From: Amycolatopsis sp. FBCC-B4732
GTDB taxonomy: Bacteria; Actinomycetota; Actinomycetes; Mycobacteriales; Pseudonocardiaceae
Direction: 5' to 3'
Assembly (NCBI RefSeq): GCF_023008405.1
Contig: NZ_CP095376.1
Location: forward strand, 3,682,001 to 3,746,000
DNA: 64,000 nucleotides
Numbering within the stretch: the first letter of the stretch is position 1; each line of letters opens with the position of its first letter. Shown one piece after another: positions 57,295-64,000 of the stretch. The position numbers were made by a program, and so were the translations under genes. The notes under the pieces were generated by a model. The model did not search any database, was not told where the DNA came from, and was given only the letters and a program-made list of their open reading frames with translations.

Positions 57295-58295
57295 GCCGCA
57301 CCTCCGGTCGACTCGCGGACCATCAGCTCCGGGCCGACGGCGATCTGCTGCGCCCGGTGGTCCGGGTCGTCGGTGAGCTGGAGCATGATCCGCGCCGCCG
57401 CGCGCCCGCGTTCGGTCGAACCGAGGGACACGCTGGTCAGGCTCGGCTGGAAGACGCGGCCGAGCTCGGTGTCGTCCATGCCGGTGACGGCGACGTCTTC
57501 GGGCACGGACAGCCCCTTTTCGCGGACCGCGCGGATCGCGCCGATGGCGAGCAGGTCGTTGGCCGCGACGAGCGCGTCGACCGGGCCGCGGGCGAGCAGC
57601 GCCCGGGCGGCTTCGAGGCCCGCGGCGACGGTGAAGTCGGCGGCGATCTCCTGGTCCACCCGCTCGAAGGCGGTGGTCTCGGTGGCGCCGTCGAACCCGC
57701 GCTGGCGGGACGCGCCGGGCGTCGTGTCGAGCGGCCCGTTGAGGAACCCGATCCGGCGGCGGCCGATGGCGTGCAGGTGCGCCACGGCCGCGCCGATCCC
57801 GCCCGCGGAGTCGGTGGAGACCGAGCTGATCCCCCGGTCGTCCAGCGCCCGGCCGATCACGACGACCGGGACGGGCGCCCGCTGGATTTCGGCGATGAGC
57901 CGGTCGTCGGTGCGCAGCGGGGTGACGATCATGCCGTCGACGAAGCCGCTGTTGAGGCTGCGGACGAGTTCGGTGGTCGAGGTCGCGGTGTCGCCGGTGG
58001 TCATCACGACGACGCGGTAGCCGTGCGGTTCGAGCACCTCGTGGATGGCGCGCATCATCTCGACGTAGACGGGGTTCCCGATGTCGGCGACGGCGAAGGC
58101 GACCTGGAAGGTCTTCTTCAGCCGCAGCGACCGCCCGATCGCGTCCGCGCTGTAGCCGAGCTCGGCGGCCGCGGCGCGGACGCGCTCGACCATCGCCGGG
58201 CTCGCGCCCGTCCCGTGCAGCGCACGGGAGGTCGAGGCCAGGGAGACCCCGGCGCGCTCGGCCACCTGCAACAGCGTGGCGCGTGGTGACGTCAT
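57291..58295 (-). CDS. LacI-family repressor of the catabolic operon
   Basis: 334 residues from ATG 58295. The helix-turn-helix is ATLLQVAERAGVSLASTSRA with hinge AELGYSADAIGRSLRLKKTF, and a periplasmic-binding-type ligand domain follows (VDALVAANDLLAIGAIRAVR, GMDDTELGRVFQPSLTSVSL). It is the first gene of the operon and faces two copies of a LacI-type operator about 30-75 bp upstream, so autorepression together with the operon is expected. Confidence 0.95.
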   Translation of the reverse strand: MTSPRATLLQVAERAGVSLASTSRALHGTGASPAMVERVRAAAAELGYSADAIGRSLRLKKTFQVAFAVADIGNPVYVEMMRAIHEVLEPHGYRVVVMTTGDTATSTTELVRSLNSGFVDGMIVTPLRTDDRLIAEIQRAPVPVVVIGRALDDRGISSVSTDSAGGIGAAVAHLHAIGRRRIGFLNGPLDTTPGASRQRGFDGATETTAFERVDQEIAADFTVAAGLEAARALLARGPVDALVAANDLLAIGAIRAVREKGLSVPEDVAVTGMDDTELGRVFQPSLTSVSLGSTERGRAAARIMLQLTDDPDHRAQQIAVGPELMVRESTGGAA

Positions 58296-58322
58296 CGTCG
58301 CTTCCACCCTCGAGTCAGGTGC

Positions 58323-58368
58323 TGGAAACGTTTCCAAGTTCGGAAGCAGTGCTTGGAAACGTTTCCAA
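58323..58368. promoter_or_regulatory. Two LacI-family operators (TTGGAAACGTTTCCAA)
   Basis: Perfect palindromes at 58323-58336 (TGGAAACGTTTCCA) and 58353-58368 (TTGGAAACGTTTCCAA), with the central CG typical of LacI sites. Centres are 31 bp apart, about three helical turns. Both lie just upstream of the LacI gene. Confidence 0.9.
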
Positions 58369-58420
58369 TCGGATTAATCCTGATACTCGCACCCGCTCGG
58401 CGGCCGTGTCAACACAGCAC

Positions 58421-58477
58421 GCCCGACGTCATGAACGAGTCGTTCATGACGTCGGGCGAGGTGAACGGGTCGTTCAC
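58421..58477 (-). repeat. Perfect long inverted repeats, possible terminator
   Basis: 58421-58457 is an inverted repeat with 18-bp arms around a single G (core GTCATGAACGA); 58461-58477 is a related shorter repeat, GTGAACG-N3-CGTTCAC. They lie 41-97 nt after the stop of the minus-strand gene at 58518, so they could act as its terminator. The repeated related motifs suggest a dispersed palindromic repeat family. Confidence 0.75.
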
Positions 58478-58517
58478 GACATCCGGAACCGTCCCGGCCG
58501 ACGCGACGGCCGGTCGC

Positions 58518-59342
58518 TCAGCCGACGATGTCGATGTCGAAGGGCTCCGCGGCGCTGTACTCGAGGTCCGCCCACAGCGCGCCCGGCAGCGTGAAGCGCC
58601 GGTGGGAGATGAGGCGGTCGTCGTAGTCCGGGTCGGACTTCGGGTTGTGGCCGACGCCGACCTTGTCCGAGCCCCACGCGAAGATGTTGCCGACCCACAT
58701 CGGCTTCGCCACGCCGTCGCGGTTGATGCGCGGGCGGACGACGATCGCGGCGCCGGCGCTGCCGGAGAGGGTGAGCCGGACGGTGTTGGAGCCGGCGTTG
58801 GGCGGGGTGACCGTGATGCGTTCCATGAACTCCACTCCGGGTTCGGTGGCAAGGGGTGCCGACGACGGCCCGTCGACGCCGGGCCAGAAGTCGGCCACGA
58901 CGGAGACGTCGATGCCGGGCGCGACGTCGAGCAGGTACTGCGCCGCGATCGCGCCGGGCGGGATCTCGCGCCGCCCGGTGGCCGTCGCGATCCAGTACAG
59001 CGGCGGTTCGACGTCCTGGTCGGCGAACGCGGCCTTCACCTTCGGCCACGTCGACCGGTTGCAGTAGACGACCGGGTGCGCGAACCCCGACCCGCGCCGC
59101 ATCGCCGCCCAGCCGGGCGCTTCCTCGGGCCGCGCGTCGCCGGGCTCGACGTCGAGGACGTGACCGTCGTCCGTGGACGCCTTCTTGGCGATCCGCACCT
59201 TCAGCGCGTCCGGGAACAGCGCCCAGTCGGCGTCGGTCCACGGCGCGAGCCTGATCCGGTCGATGTACCCGGCCACCAGCACGGGCCGCCGGTCCTTCTT
59301 CAGGATGTTGCGCGCGGTGAGCGCGTCGTACATGGTGCGCAT
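58518..59342 (-). CDS. DUF1906-like glycoside-hydrolase-fold protein
   Basis: 274 residues, ATG 59342 (MRTMYDALTARN). The first 180 residues resemble the DUF1906 or phage-associated glycoside-hydrolase-like barrel: RPVLVAGYIDRIRLAPWTDA, STDDGHVLDVEPGDARPEEA, VVYCNRSTWPKVKAAFADQD, DVSVVADFWPGVDG. The C-terminal 90 residues form a beta-rich module. No signal peptide. Similar proteins occur in actinophage and actinomycete genomes; the substrate is unknown. Confidence 0.75.
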   Translation of the reverse strand: MRTMYDALTARNILKKDRRPVLVAGYIDRIRLAPWTDADWALFPDALKVRIAKKASTDDGHVLDVEPGDARPEEAPGWAAMRRGSGFAHPVVYCNRSTWPKVKAAFADQDVEPPLYWIATATGRREIPPGAIAAQYLLDVAPGIDVSVVADFWPGVDGPSSAPLATEPGVEFMERITVTPPNAGSNTVRLTLSGSAGAAIVVRPRINRDGVAKPMWVGNIFAWGSDKVGVGHNPKSDPDYDDRLISHRRFTLPGALWADLEYSAAEPFDIDIVG

Positions 59343-59496
59343 CGGCTGCCTCGAAACTCGGCTCGGCGGACATCTGCCCGTCCACCATCGCCGAGTCCGA
59401 GGCGGCCCCGCCACGGCGAAGAGGGCGCCCCTTCGGGCAGCATCGCCGTCCCTGCCGAACAGTCGGCGCGGATTCCGGTGCGCCGCACCGGTTCCG

Positions 59497-61695
59497 TCAC
59501 TCTTCCCGCAACTGCTCCAGGCTCGCGGTGCGCCACAACGCGGGCAGTGTCACGGCGGTCACGAACAGCACCGAGGCGGCCGCGGTCGCCGTCAGCACGC
59601 CGATCGTCGCCAGGTCGACCGCGACCGGGCGGTGCACCACCAGGGTGAGCAGCAGCCAGTCGAGCCCGAGCCCGGCGAGCACGGCGACGACGACCGCCAC
59701 CGCGACCGGGATCGCCAGCTGCCACACCAGGGACCGGGCGAGCACCCCGCGTCCGACGCCGTTCGCCATCAGCGCGGCGAGACTGCGCCGTCGTTCGCGG
59801 AGCTGTTCCCACGCCGCGATCAGCAGGCTGCCCGCGGCGAGCAGCAGCACGAGGACCGAGCCGACCGACAGCACCCGCGTGATGAGGGCGTAGGTGCCGT
59901 CCCGTTCGGTGCCGAGCGAAGCGACGGCTCCGTTCCAGCCCACGACGTTGCGCACCCGCTCGACGACGTCCGGCCCGGCGTCGGGAATCCGCGCGTTCGA
60001 ACTCAGCCCGGCGCTCGTCGTCGTGCCGAGTGCTCCCGGCGTGACGAGCAGCGCCGACCCTTCACCGGCGCGCACGTGGTAGCGGTCCACCGGTACCGTC
60101 CACTGTGGATTGCCGCCGGTCGTGAACGAGACCCTTTCGCCGGGTCCGGGTGCCCCGGGGCCCTCCGCGTAGACGTCGCCGTCGCGGCAGCCGGCGATCG
60201 CGAGTTCGGCGCACGGCGCCACCACGAGGGACTTCCGCTCCCCCGCCGCGGTCCGCACCAGCCCGCGGGTTTCCACCGGGACGCCGCCCAGCCCGGGCAG
60301 GGCGTGCAGGGCGGTGGTGAACGCCTCGACGTCGGCGAGGTTCGCGGCGAAGGCGGTCGCGAACACCTGGACGTCCCCGGGCGGCGGCCGGTCGCTCTCC
60401 GCCCGCGCGTAGACCCCTTGCAGCGCAATGGATCCGGCGAGCACGACGGCGATGCCACCGACCAGCCGGGCCGCCGTCGCGCTGTCGAGCTGGAGCCGGC
60501 GCACGGCCAGCAGCCAGGCGGGCGAACCGCCGTGCAGCGCGCCGGCGACGCGCTCGACCAGCCACGGCAGCACGAGCGGCACGGCGGTGAGGACGAGCAC
60601 GACACCGGCGATCACGGCGGGGTCGAGCGCGTCTCCGGCCCCGGCGCGGACGGCCAGCAGCACCCCGCCGGCGACCGCGGGCAGCAGGCGCCACCAGAGT
60701 TTCCGCCGCACCCGCGTCCCGCGCCGCACGACCCCGAGCGGCTCGACGACGACCCGCCGCAGCGCGAAGACGGCCGCCGCGCACGCCAGCAGCGGGAGCG
60801 CGAGGAGTGCGGGCACACCGAGGCGCCAGTCGGGCAGGACGTCGGCGGCGAAGATGCCACCGCGGAAGGCGGACACGGTGATCCGCGGGACGAGCGCGCG
60901 CACGAGCAAGAACAGCGCCCCGCCGACGACGAGCCCGGCGAACGACCCGAGCAGCGCCTCCCCGGCGGCGATCCGGCGCACCTGCCCGCGGTCCGCGCCG
61001 ACCAGCCGCAGCGCGGCCAGCCGCCGATCGCGCGCGGCCGCGGCGAGCCGGGTGCTCGTGACGACGAAGACGAACACCGGCACGAGGCAGGTCGTCGCCC
61101 CGACCACGACGAGCAGCAGTTCGAGCGGATCGAGCCCGCGCCGGACGGGCGAACCCCCGAACCCGCTGACGGCGACGGCGTCGGGCTGCGTGGCGACGGT
61201 CGCGGAGCCGACGTAGAAGTACAGCTCGTTCGGCCCGGTCAGCCCGGCGTCGCCGATGGTGCCGATCACCCGCTGCGCGAAGCGCGGGCGCAGCAGTTCC
61301 CCTTCCGGCGACTGCAGGAGTGCGGCGAGCGCGGGCGAAAGCACGGCCTCACCGGGACCAGGCAGCCGTCCGACCCCGGGAACGGCGGGCGTCCGCGGTC
61401 CGGTGGGCTGCACGAGGTAGCCCTGGAGACCGCTTCCACGGAACTCGTCGTTGCGCCCGACGGCGTAGACGGGATCGACGCCCTCGACAACCCCGGCGAC
61501 GGCCGTGCGCCCGGCGGACCGGTCGGCCCGCGCGCCGAGCATGTGGGGAAGCGAGGTGGCGGTGAGGAGCACGACCACACCGAGCCCGACCCCGACGGCG
61601 GTCAGTGCGAGCCGCGCCCACGCGGTCCGGACACCTCCGCCGCCGAGGGCGAGCCGCATCCCGAGCCCGAAGTCGGTGGCCCAGCGCCGGATCAT
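59497..61695 (-). CDS. FtsX-type ABC transporter permease
   Basis: 732 residues with about ten membrane segments and two FtsX-like units: LALTAVGVGLGVVVLLTATS near the N-terminus, a first extracytoplasmic loop, RLAAAARDRRLAALRLVGAD (coupling region), and LRERRRSLAALMANGVGRGV in the second unit. A large periplasm-side region between contains RGLVRTAAGERKSLVVAPCA. It pairs with the ATPase at 62228, but a 179-codon ORF lies between them. Such MacB-like systems export peptides or lipophilic compounds or sense envelope stress. Confidence 0.9.
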   Translation of the reverse strand: MIRRWATDFGLGMRLALGGGGVRTAWARLALTAVGVGLGVVVLLTATSLPHMLGARADRSAGRTAVAGVVEGVDPVYAVGRNDEFRGSGLQGYLVQPTGPRTPAVPGVGRLPGPGEAVLSPALAALLQSPEGELLRPRFAQRVIGTIGDAGLTGPNELYFYVGSATVATQPDAVAVSGFGGSPVRRGLDPLELLLVVVGATTCLVPVFVFVVTSTRLAAAARDRRLAALRLVGADRGQVRRIAAGEALLGSFAGLVVGGALFLLVRALVPRITVSAFRGGIFAADVLPDWRLGVPALLALPLLACAAAVFALRRVVVEPLGVVRRGTRVRRKLWWRLLPAVAGGVLLAVRAGAGDALDPAVIAGVVLVLTAVPLVLPWLVERVAGALHGGSPAWLLAVRRLQLDSATAARLVGGIAVVLAGSIALQGVYARAESDRPPPGDVQVFATAFAANLADVEAFTTALHALPGLGGVPVETRGLVRTAAGERKSLVVAPCAELAIAGCRDGDVYAEGPGAPGPGERVSFTTGGNPQWTVPVDRYHVRAGEGSALLVTPGALGTTTSAGLSSNARIPDAGPDVVERVRNVVGWNGAVASLGTERDGTYALITRVLSVGSVLVLLLAAGSLLIAAWEQLRERRRSLAALMANGVGRGVLARSLVWQLAIPVAVAVVVAVLAGLGLDWLLLTLVVHRPVAVDLATIGVLTATAAASVLFVTAVTLPALWRTASLEQLREE

Positions 61696-62231
61696 CGGAC
61701 CACCTCCGTCTGGCGAACCGGCAGGCGGAGGGCAAGGTCGGTCACCCGGCGCGGGCCGGCGTTGAGTCGCCGGGTCCCACGCACCCAGCGCCGGTTGGCC
61801 TCGAGCCACCCTTCCCGGCGCATCACCCGACCCCGGTCGGCCTGACGCCACCGAACCCCGCGCACCGCCCAGCGCCGGTCGGCCCCGAGCCACCCCAGCC
61901 CACGCACCACCCAACCCCGGTCGGCCTCACGCCACCGAACCCCGCGCACCACCCGACGCCGGTCGGCCCCGAGCCATCCCTCCCGACCCATCACCCAACG
62001 CCGGTCAGCCCCGGGCCATCCCAGCCCACGCACGACCCAACCCCGGTCAACCCCGAGCCACCGAACCCCGCGCACCACCCAACCCCGGCCCACGCCGCCG
62101 CCAAGCCGCCGGGGCCCACCGTGCACCGCGCCTACCAGCCGCGGACCGGGCGTCGGCTCCGATACCCGAAGTCGCCTCTCCCCCGACCGCCGCCGCAGCG
62201 GGGGGTCGGCCGCCGGCCGGAGTTCGGTCAT
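61692..62231 (-). CDS. Trp/Arg-rich protein of eight 14-residue repeats, coupled inside an ABC operon
   Basis: 179 residues, start MTELRPAADPPLRRRSGERR. Residues 50-161 are eight exact 14-residue units, consensus GWVVRGLGWLGADR with variants such as RWVMGREGWLGADR. There is no membrane segment, signal peptide or cysteine, and the protein is strongly basic. The start overlaps the ATPase stop and the stop overlaps the permease start (ATGA at both ends), which argues that it is translated. I know no family for it. The alternative is a minisatellite in a non-functional spacer. Confidence 0.6.
   Translation of the reverse strand: MTELRPAADPPLRRRSGERRLRVSEPTPGPRLVGAVHGGPRRLGGGVGRGWVVRGVRWLGVDRGWVVRGLGWPGADRRWVMGREGWLGADRRRVVRGVRWREADRGWVVRGLGWLGADRRWAVRGVRWRQADRGRVMRREGWLEANRRWVRGTRRLNAGPRRVTDLALRLPVRQTEVVR
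61749..62084 (-). repeat. 42-bp minisatellite (eight units)
   Basis: Eight contiguous 42-bp units encoding the 14-residue repeats. Units 2 and 5 are nearly identical (GWVVRGLGWPGADR and GWVVRGLGWLGADR), and others alternate, so duplication of multi-unit blocks is likely. The opposite strand is Pro/His-rich and also open. Confidence 0.9.
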
Positions 62232-62908
62232 CGGGTCACCTCCAGCTGGCGGGTCCGGCCGTCGCGGACGACGACCTCGCGGTCCGAATACGCCGCCACC
62301 CGGGGCTCGTGGGTCACCAGGACCACCGCCGCGTCGCGGTCGCGGGCCGCGGTCGTCAAGAGCTGCATCACCTGCTCCCCGTTGAGGGAGTCCAAGGCTC
62401 CCGTCGGCTCGTCCGCGAACACCACACGCGGGTCCGTCACCAGTGCGCGGGCGACCGCCACCCGCTGGCCCTGCCCGCCCGACACCTCCCCCGGCCGCTT
62501 CCCCTCGATGCCGGTCAGGTCCAGCTCCGCCAGCATCGCGCGCCCGCGCTCCGCGGCGACCCGGCCGCGCACGCCGTTCAACCGCAGGGGCAGCGCCACG
62601 TTCTCCAGGCACGTCAGCTCCGGCACCAGCTGCCCGAACTGGAACACGAACCCGAAGTCCGTGCGCCGCAACGCCGAACGCGCGCGGTCGGTCAGGCCGG
62701 CCAGGTCGGCGCCGTCGTAGCGGACCGTGCCGCCGTCCGGCCGGACGATCCCGGCCAGGCAGTGCAACAGCGTCGACTTGCCCGCCCCCGACGGCCCCAT
62801 CAGCGCCACGACCTCGCCCGCGCGGACCCGCAGGCTCGCCCCCGCCAGTGCCTCGGTCGGCCCGTAGGCCTTCCGCACCTCCGCCGCCTCCAGCAGCACC
62901 TCGCTCAC
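62228..62908 (-). CDS. ABC transporter ATPase (LolD/MacB type)
   Basis: 226 residues from GTG 62908. Walker A GPSGAGKSTLLHCLAG, Q-loop region FGFVFQFGQLVPELTCLENV, signature EVSGGQGQRVAVARAL, Walker B RVVFADEPTGALDS and H-loop VLVTHEPRVA. Size and signature fit the short ATPases of FtsX-type exporters. It overlaps the PadR stop by GTGA and the repeat ORF by ATGA. Confidence 0.96.
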   Translation of the reverse strand: MSEVLLEAAEVRKAYGPTEALAGASLRVRAGEVVALMGPSGAGKSTLLHCLAGIVRPDGGTVRYDGADLAGLTDRARSALRRTDFGFVFQFGQLVPELTCLENVALPLRLNGVRGRVAAERGRAMLAELDLTGIEGKRPGEVSGGQGQRVAVARALVTDPRVVFADEPTGALDSLNGEQVMQLLTTAARDRDAAVVLVTHEPRVAAYSDREVVVRDGRTRQLEVTR

Positions 62909-63426
62909 GCGATCTCCTTCGCCAGCTGGCCGAGCCGGGCCGCGGTCAGCTCCAGCCAGCGGAGGTCGGCCTCCAGGTGGAACAGCGCGTGGTCGCAGAT
63001 CAGCTGGTCGACGAGATCACCCGCGGTCTTGCGGCGGGTCAGCTCGCGCATGGCGTCGAGGTGGGCCGACCGCTGGACGTCGAGGACCTCGGCGGCCGGC
63101 CGCCCGGACAGCAGCGCGAGCACCACCTTCGTGTACAGCGTGTTCTGCAGGTACGCCTCGGGCTTCTCCGGCGTCTCCAGCCACGTCCCGACGTCGGCGA
63201 CCCCGGCGTCGGTGATCGCGTAGCGCTTCCGCTCGGGGCCGCCGTCCACCTCGACGCCGTCGGCCTCGACGAGCCCCTGCTTCAGCAGCCGCGCGAGGGT
63301 CGAATAGACCTGGCCGTAGTGCACGCGTCGGTCGTGCCCGAACCGGTCGTCGTAGGCGCGTTTCAGGTCGTAGCCGTGCCGCGGGCCGCTCTCCAGCAGC
63401 CCGAGCAAGGTCAGTCCGATCGACAT
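62905..63426 (-). CDS. PadR-family regulator of the ABC operon
   Basis: 173 residues from ATG 63426 (GTG 63435 is possible). Winged helix: TLLGLLESGPRHGYDLKRAY, VHYGQVYSTLARLLKQGLVE, ERKRYAITDAGVADVGTWLE. The C-terminal half is a VirC/PadR-type helical region. First gene of the operon; a dyad overlaps its promoter region. Such PadR proteins usually repress their own exporter operon until a toxic ligand appears. Confidence 0.94.
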   Translation of the reverse strand: MSIGLTLLGLLESGPRHGYDLKRAYDDRFGHDRRVHYGQVYSTLARLLKQGLVEADGVEVDGGPERKRYAITDAGVADVGTWLETPEKPEAYLQNTLYTKVVLALLSGRPAAEVLDVQRSAHLDAMRELTRRKTAGDLVDQLICDHALFHLEADLRWLELTAARLGQLAKEIA

Positions 63427-63435
63427 GCGGGCCAC

Positions 63436-63452
63436 TGTACACAGTGTGTATA
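63436..63452. promoter_or_regulatory. PadR operator candidate TrTACACA-s-TGTGTAyA
   Basis: TGTACACAGTGTGTATA is a 17-bp dyad with one mismatched pair, located 10-26 bp before the PadR start. It resembles known PadR sites of the ATGT/ACAT type. Confidence 0.65.
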
Positions 63453-63473
63453 GCTAGGGTTTATACACCCTGT

Positions 63474-64000
63474 TCATAGTGAAATCGCCGAGGCCAGGAC
63501 CGCTCGGAGCGGCGTCGCCGGACGCCCCAGCAGCTCTTCGAGCGAAGGCCCGGTGACGGCGAATTCGCCCCGGCGAGCCGCGTGGAACATGCCGAGCAGC
63601 AGCGTCGCCTGCGCCTCCGGGACACCGTGCCCGGTCAAGCCGGCCACCCACTCGCCGTCCTCGGCCACCACGCGCCGGATCGGGCGGCCGGTGAGCTCGG
63701 TGAGCAGGGCGGCGACGTCGCCGAGGTCGAGGGCGGCCGGCGCGGTCAGCGGCGGCGTCGGCCCGTCGAACCGGCCCTCGTCGGCCAGGACGACGGCCGC
63801 CGCCTCGGCGAGGTCGGCGTGCGCCGTCCACGACACCGGCCCGTCGGCCGGGGCGACCAGTTCGCCGGTCCGCAGCGCCTCCCCGAGCAGCAGCGGGACG
63901 GTGGCGGCGTAGAACCCGTTGCGGAGCACGGTGAACGGCGAGCCCGCCGCCGCGAGGTGGCGTTCGGTCGCCGCGTGGTCGGGCATCGGCGCGAAGAGCG
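63474..64000 (-). CDS. NmrA/NAD(P)-binding Rossmann-like protein, partial at right edge
   Basis: About 175 C-terminal residues; the N-terminal cofactor loop lies outside the window. Visible parts: EHLAAAGSPFTVLRNGFYA-like segment (ERHLAAAGSPFTVLRNGFYA), SWTAHADLAEAAAVVLADEG, LTGRPIRRVVAEDGEWVAGL. This is the typical end of NmrA-like quinone or redox-sensing reductases. It is upstream of padR in the same direction but separated by 47 bp carrying the PadR operator. Confidence 0.85.
   Translation of the reverse strand, partial: LFAPMPDHAATERHLAAAGSPFTVLRNGFYAATVPLLLGEALRTGELVAPADGPVSWTAHADLAEAAAVVLADEGRFDGPTPPLTAPAALDLGDVAALLTELTGRPIRRVVAEDGEWVAGLTGHGVPEAQATLLLGMFHAARRGEFAVTGPSLEELLGRPATPLRAVLASAISL

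Noticed and set aside
61749..62084. CRISPR array
   Set aside because: Contiguous 42-bp coding units without unique spacers and no cas genes nearby.
61605..62720. Pro/His-rich plus-strand ORF across the 42-bp repeats (PTPVGLTPPNPAH-type units)
   Set aside because: It has no ribosome-binding site or coupling; the minus-strand frame overlaps both neighbouring genes by ATGA and is the better candidate.

Overview
The window is very GC-rich (codon third positions almost all G or C), with many GTG starts, MbtH, leaderless-looking promoters, a PrmABCD-type diiron monooxygenase and many TetR, MarR, PadR and LacI regulators. This fits an actinomycete, most likely of the Pseudonocardiaceae (Amycolatopsis-like). 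That placement rests on gene content and composition, not on a marker gene.

1-14.2 kb is a biosynthetic region. On the minus strand lies a tightly coupled operon: glutamate mutase small (S) and large (E) subunits, an asparaginyl-tRNA-synthetase-like ligase, an FMN glutamate-synthase-like enzyme, an MFS exporter with a repeat-built N-terminus, MbtH, and the first module of an NRPS that runs off the left edge. The NRPS adenylation domain carries a serine-type code. The mutase should make 3-methylaspartate, and the ligase could amidate it. Divergent from this operon are a class II lanthipeptide synthetase (LanM), two small related cysteine-free peptides that look like its substrates, and a large ATP-binding LuxR-family (LAL) regulator.

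14.2-26 kb holds housekeeping and accessory genes: an anti-sigma-like ATPase, TetR, a YceI/MarR/ECM4-type transferase group, SDR, an IS5-type remnant, a WYL regulator, an epoxide hydrolase, an MFS/glycosyltransferase pair, and a GNAT-TetR-GNAT block with three copies of one operator motif.

26-37.2 kb is a complete soluble diiron (propane/phenol-type) monooxygenase operon on the minus strand: a 79-residue small protein, prmA, B, C, D, an amidohydrolase, a DUF59 protein, a zinc alcohol dehydrogenase and a dedicated GroEL. It closes with a hairpin. A divergent Fis/AcoR-type activator sits upstream, and two copies of a 15-bp inverted repeat lie in front of the transcription units.

37.2-47 kb contains small and membrane proteins, a divergent MFS/ArsR pair, a secreted protein and a cluster of insertion sequences: two degraded IS5-like pieces and one intact IS701-like element with a CTAG target duplication.

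47-58.4 kb is a ten-gene LacI-controlled catabolic operon: LacI, two ABC permeases, a lipoprotein binding protein, two ADP-ribosylglycohydrolase-fold enzymes, a PfkB sugar kinase, a TIM-barrel/FGE-fold fusion, a CoA-transferase and a CitE-like lyase. Its likely logic is import and breakdown of a ribosylated or otherwise glycosylated substrate. 58.5-64 kb has a DUF1906-like protein, a PadR-ABC transporter operon with a strange Trp/Arg 14-residue-repeat ORF coupled between ATPase and permease, and a partial NmrA-like protein at the right edge. No rRNA, tRNA or CRISPR array was seen.
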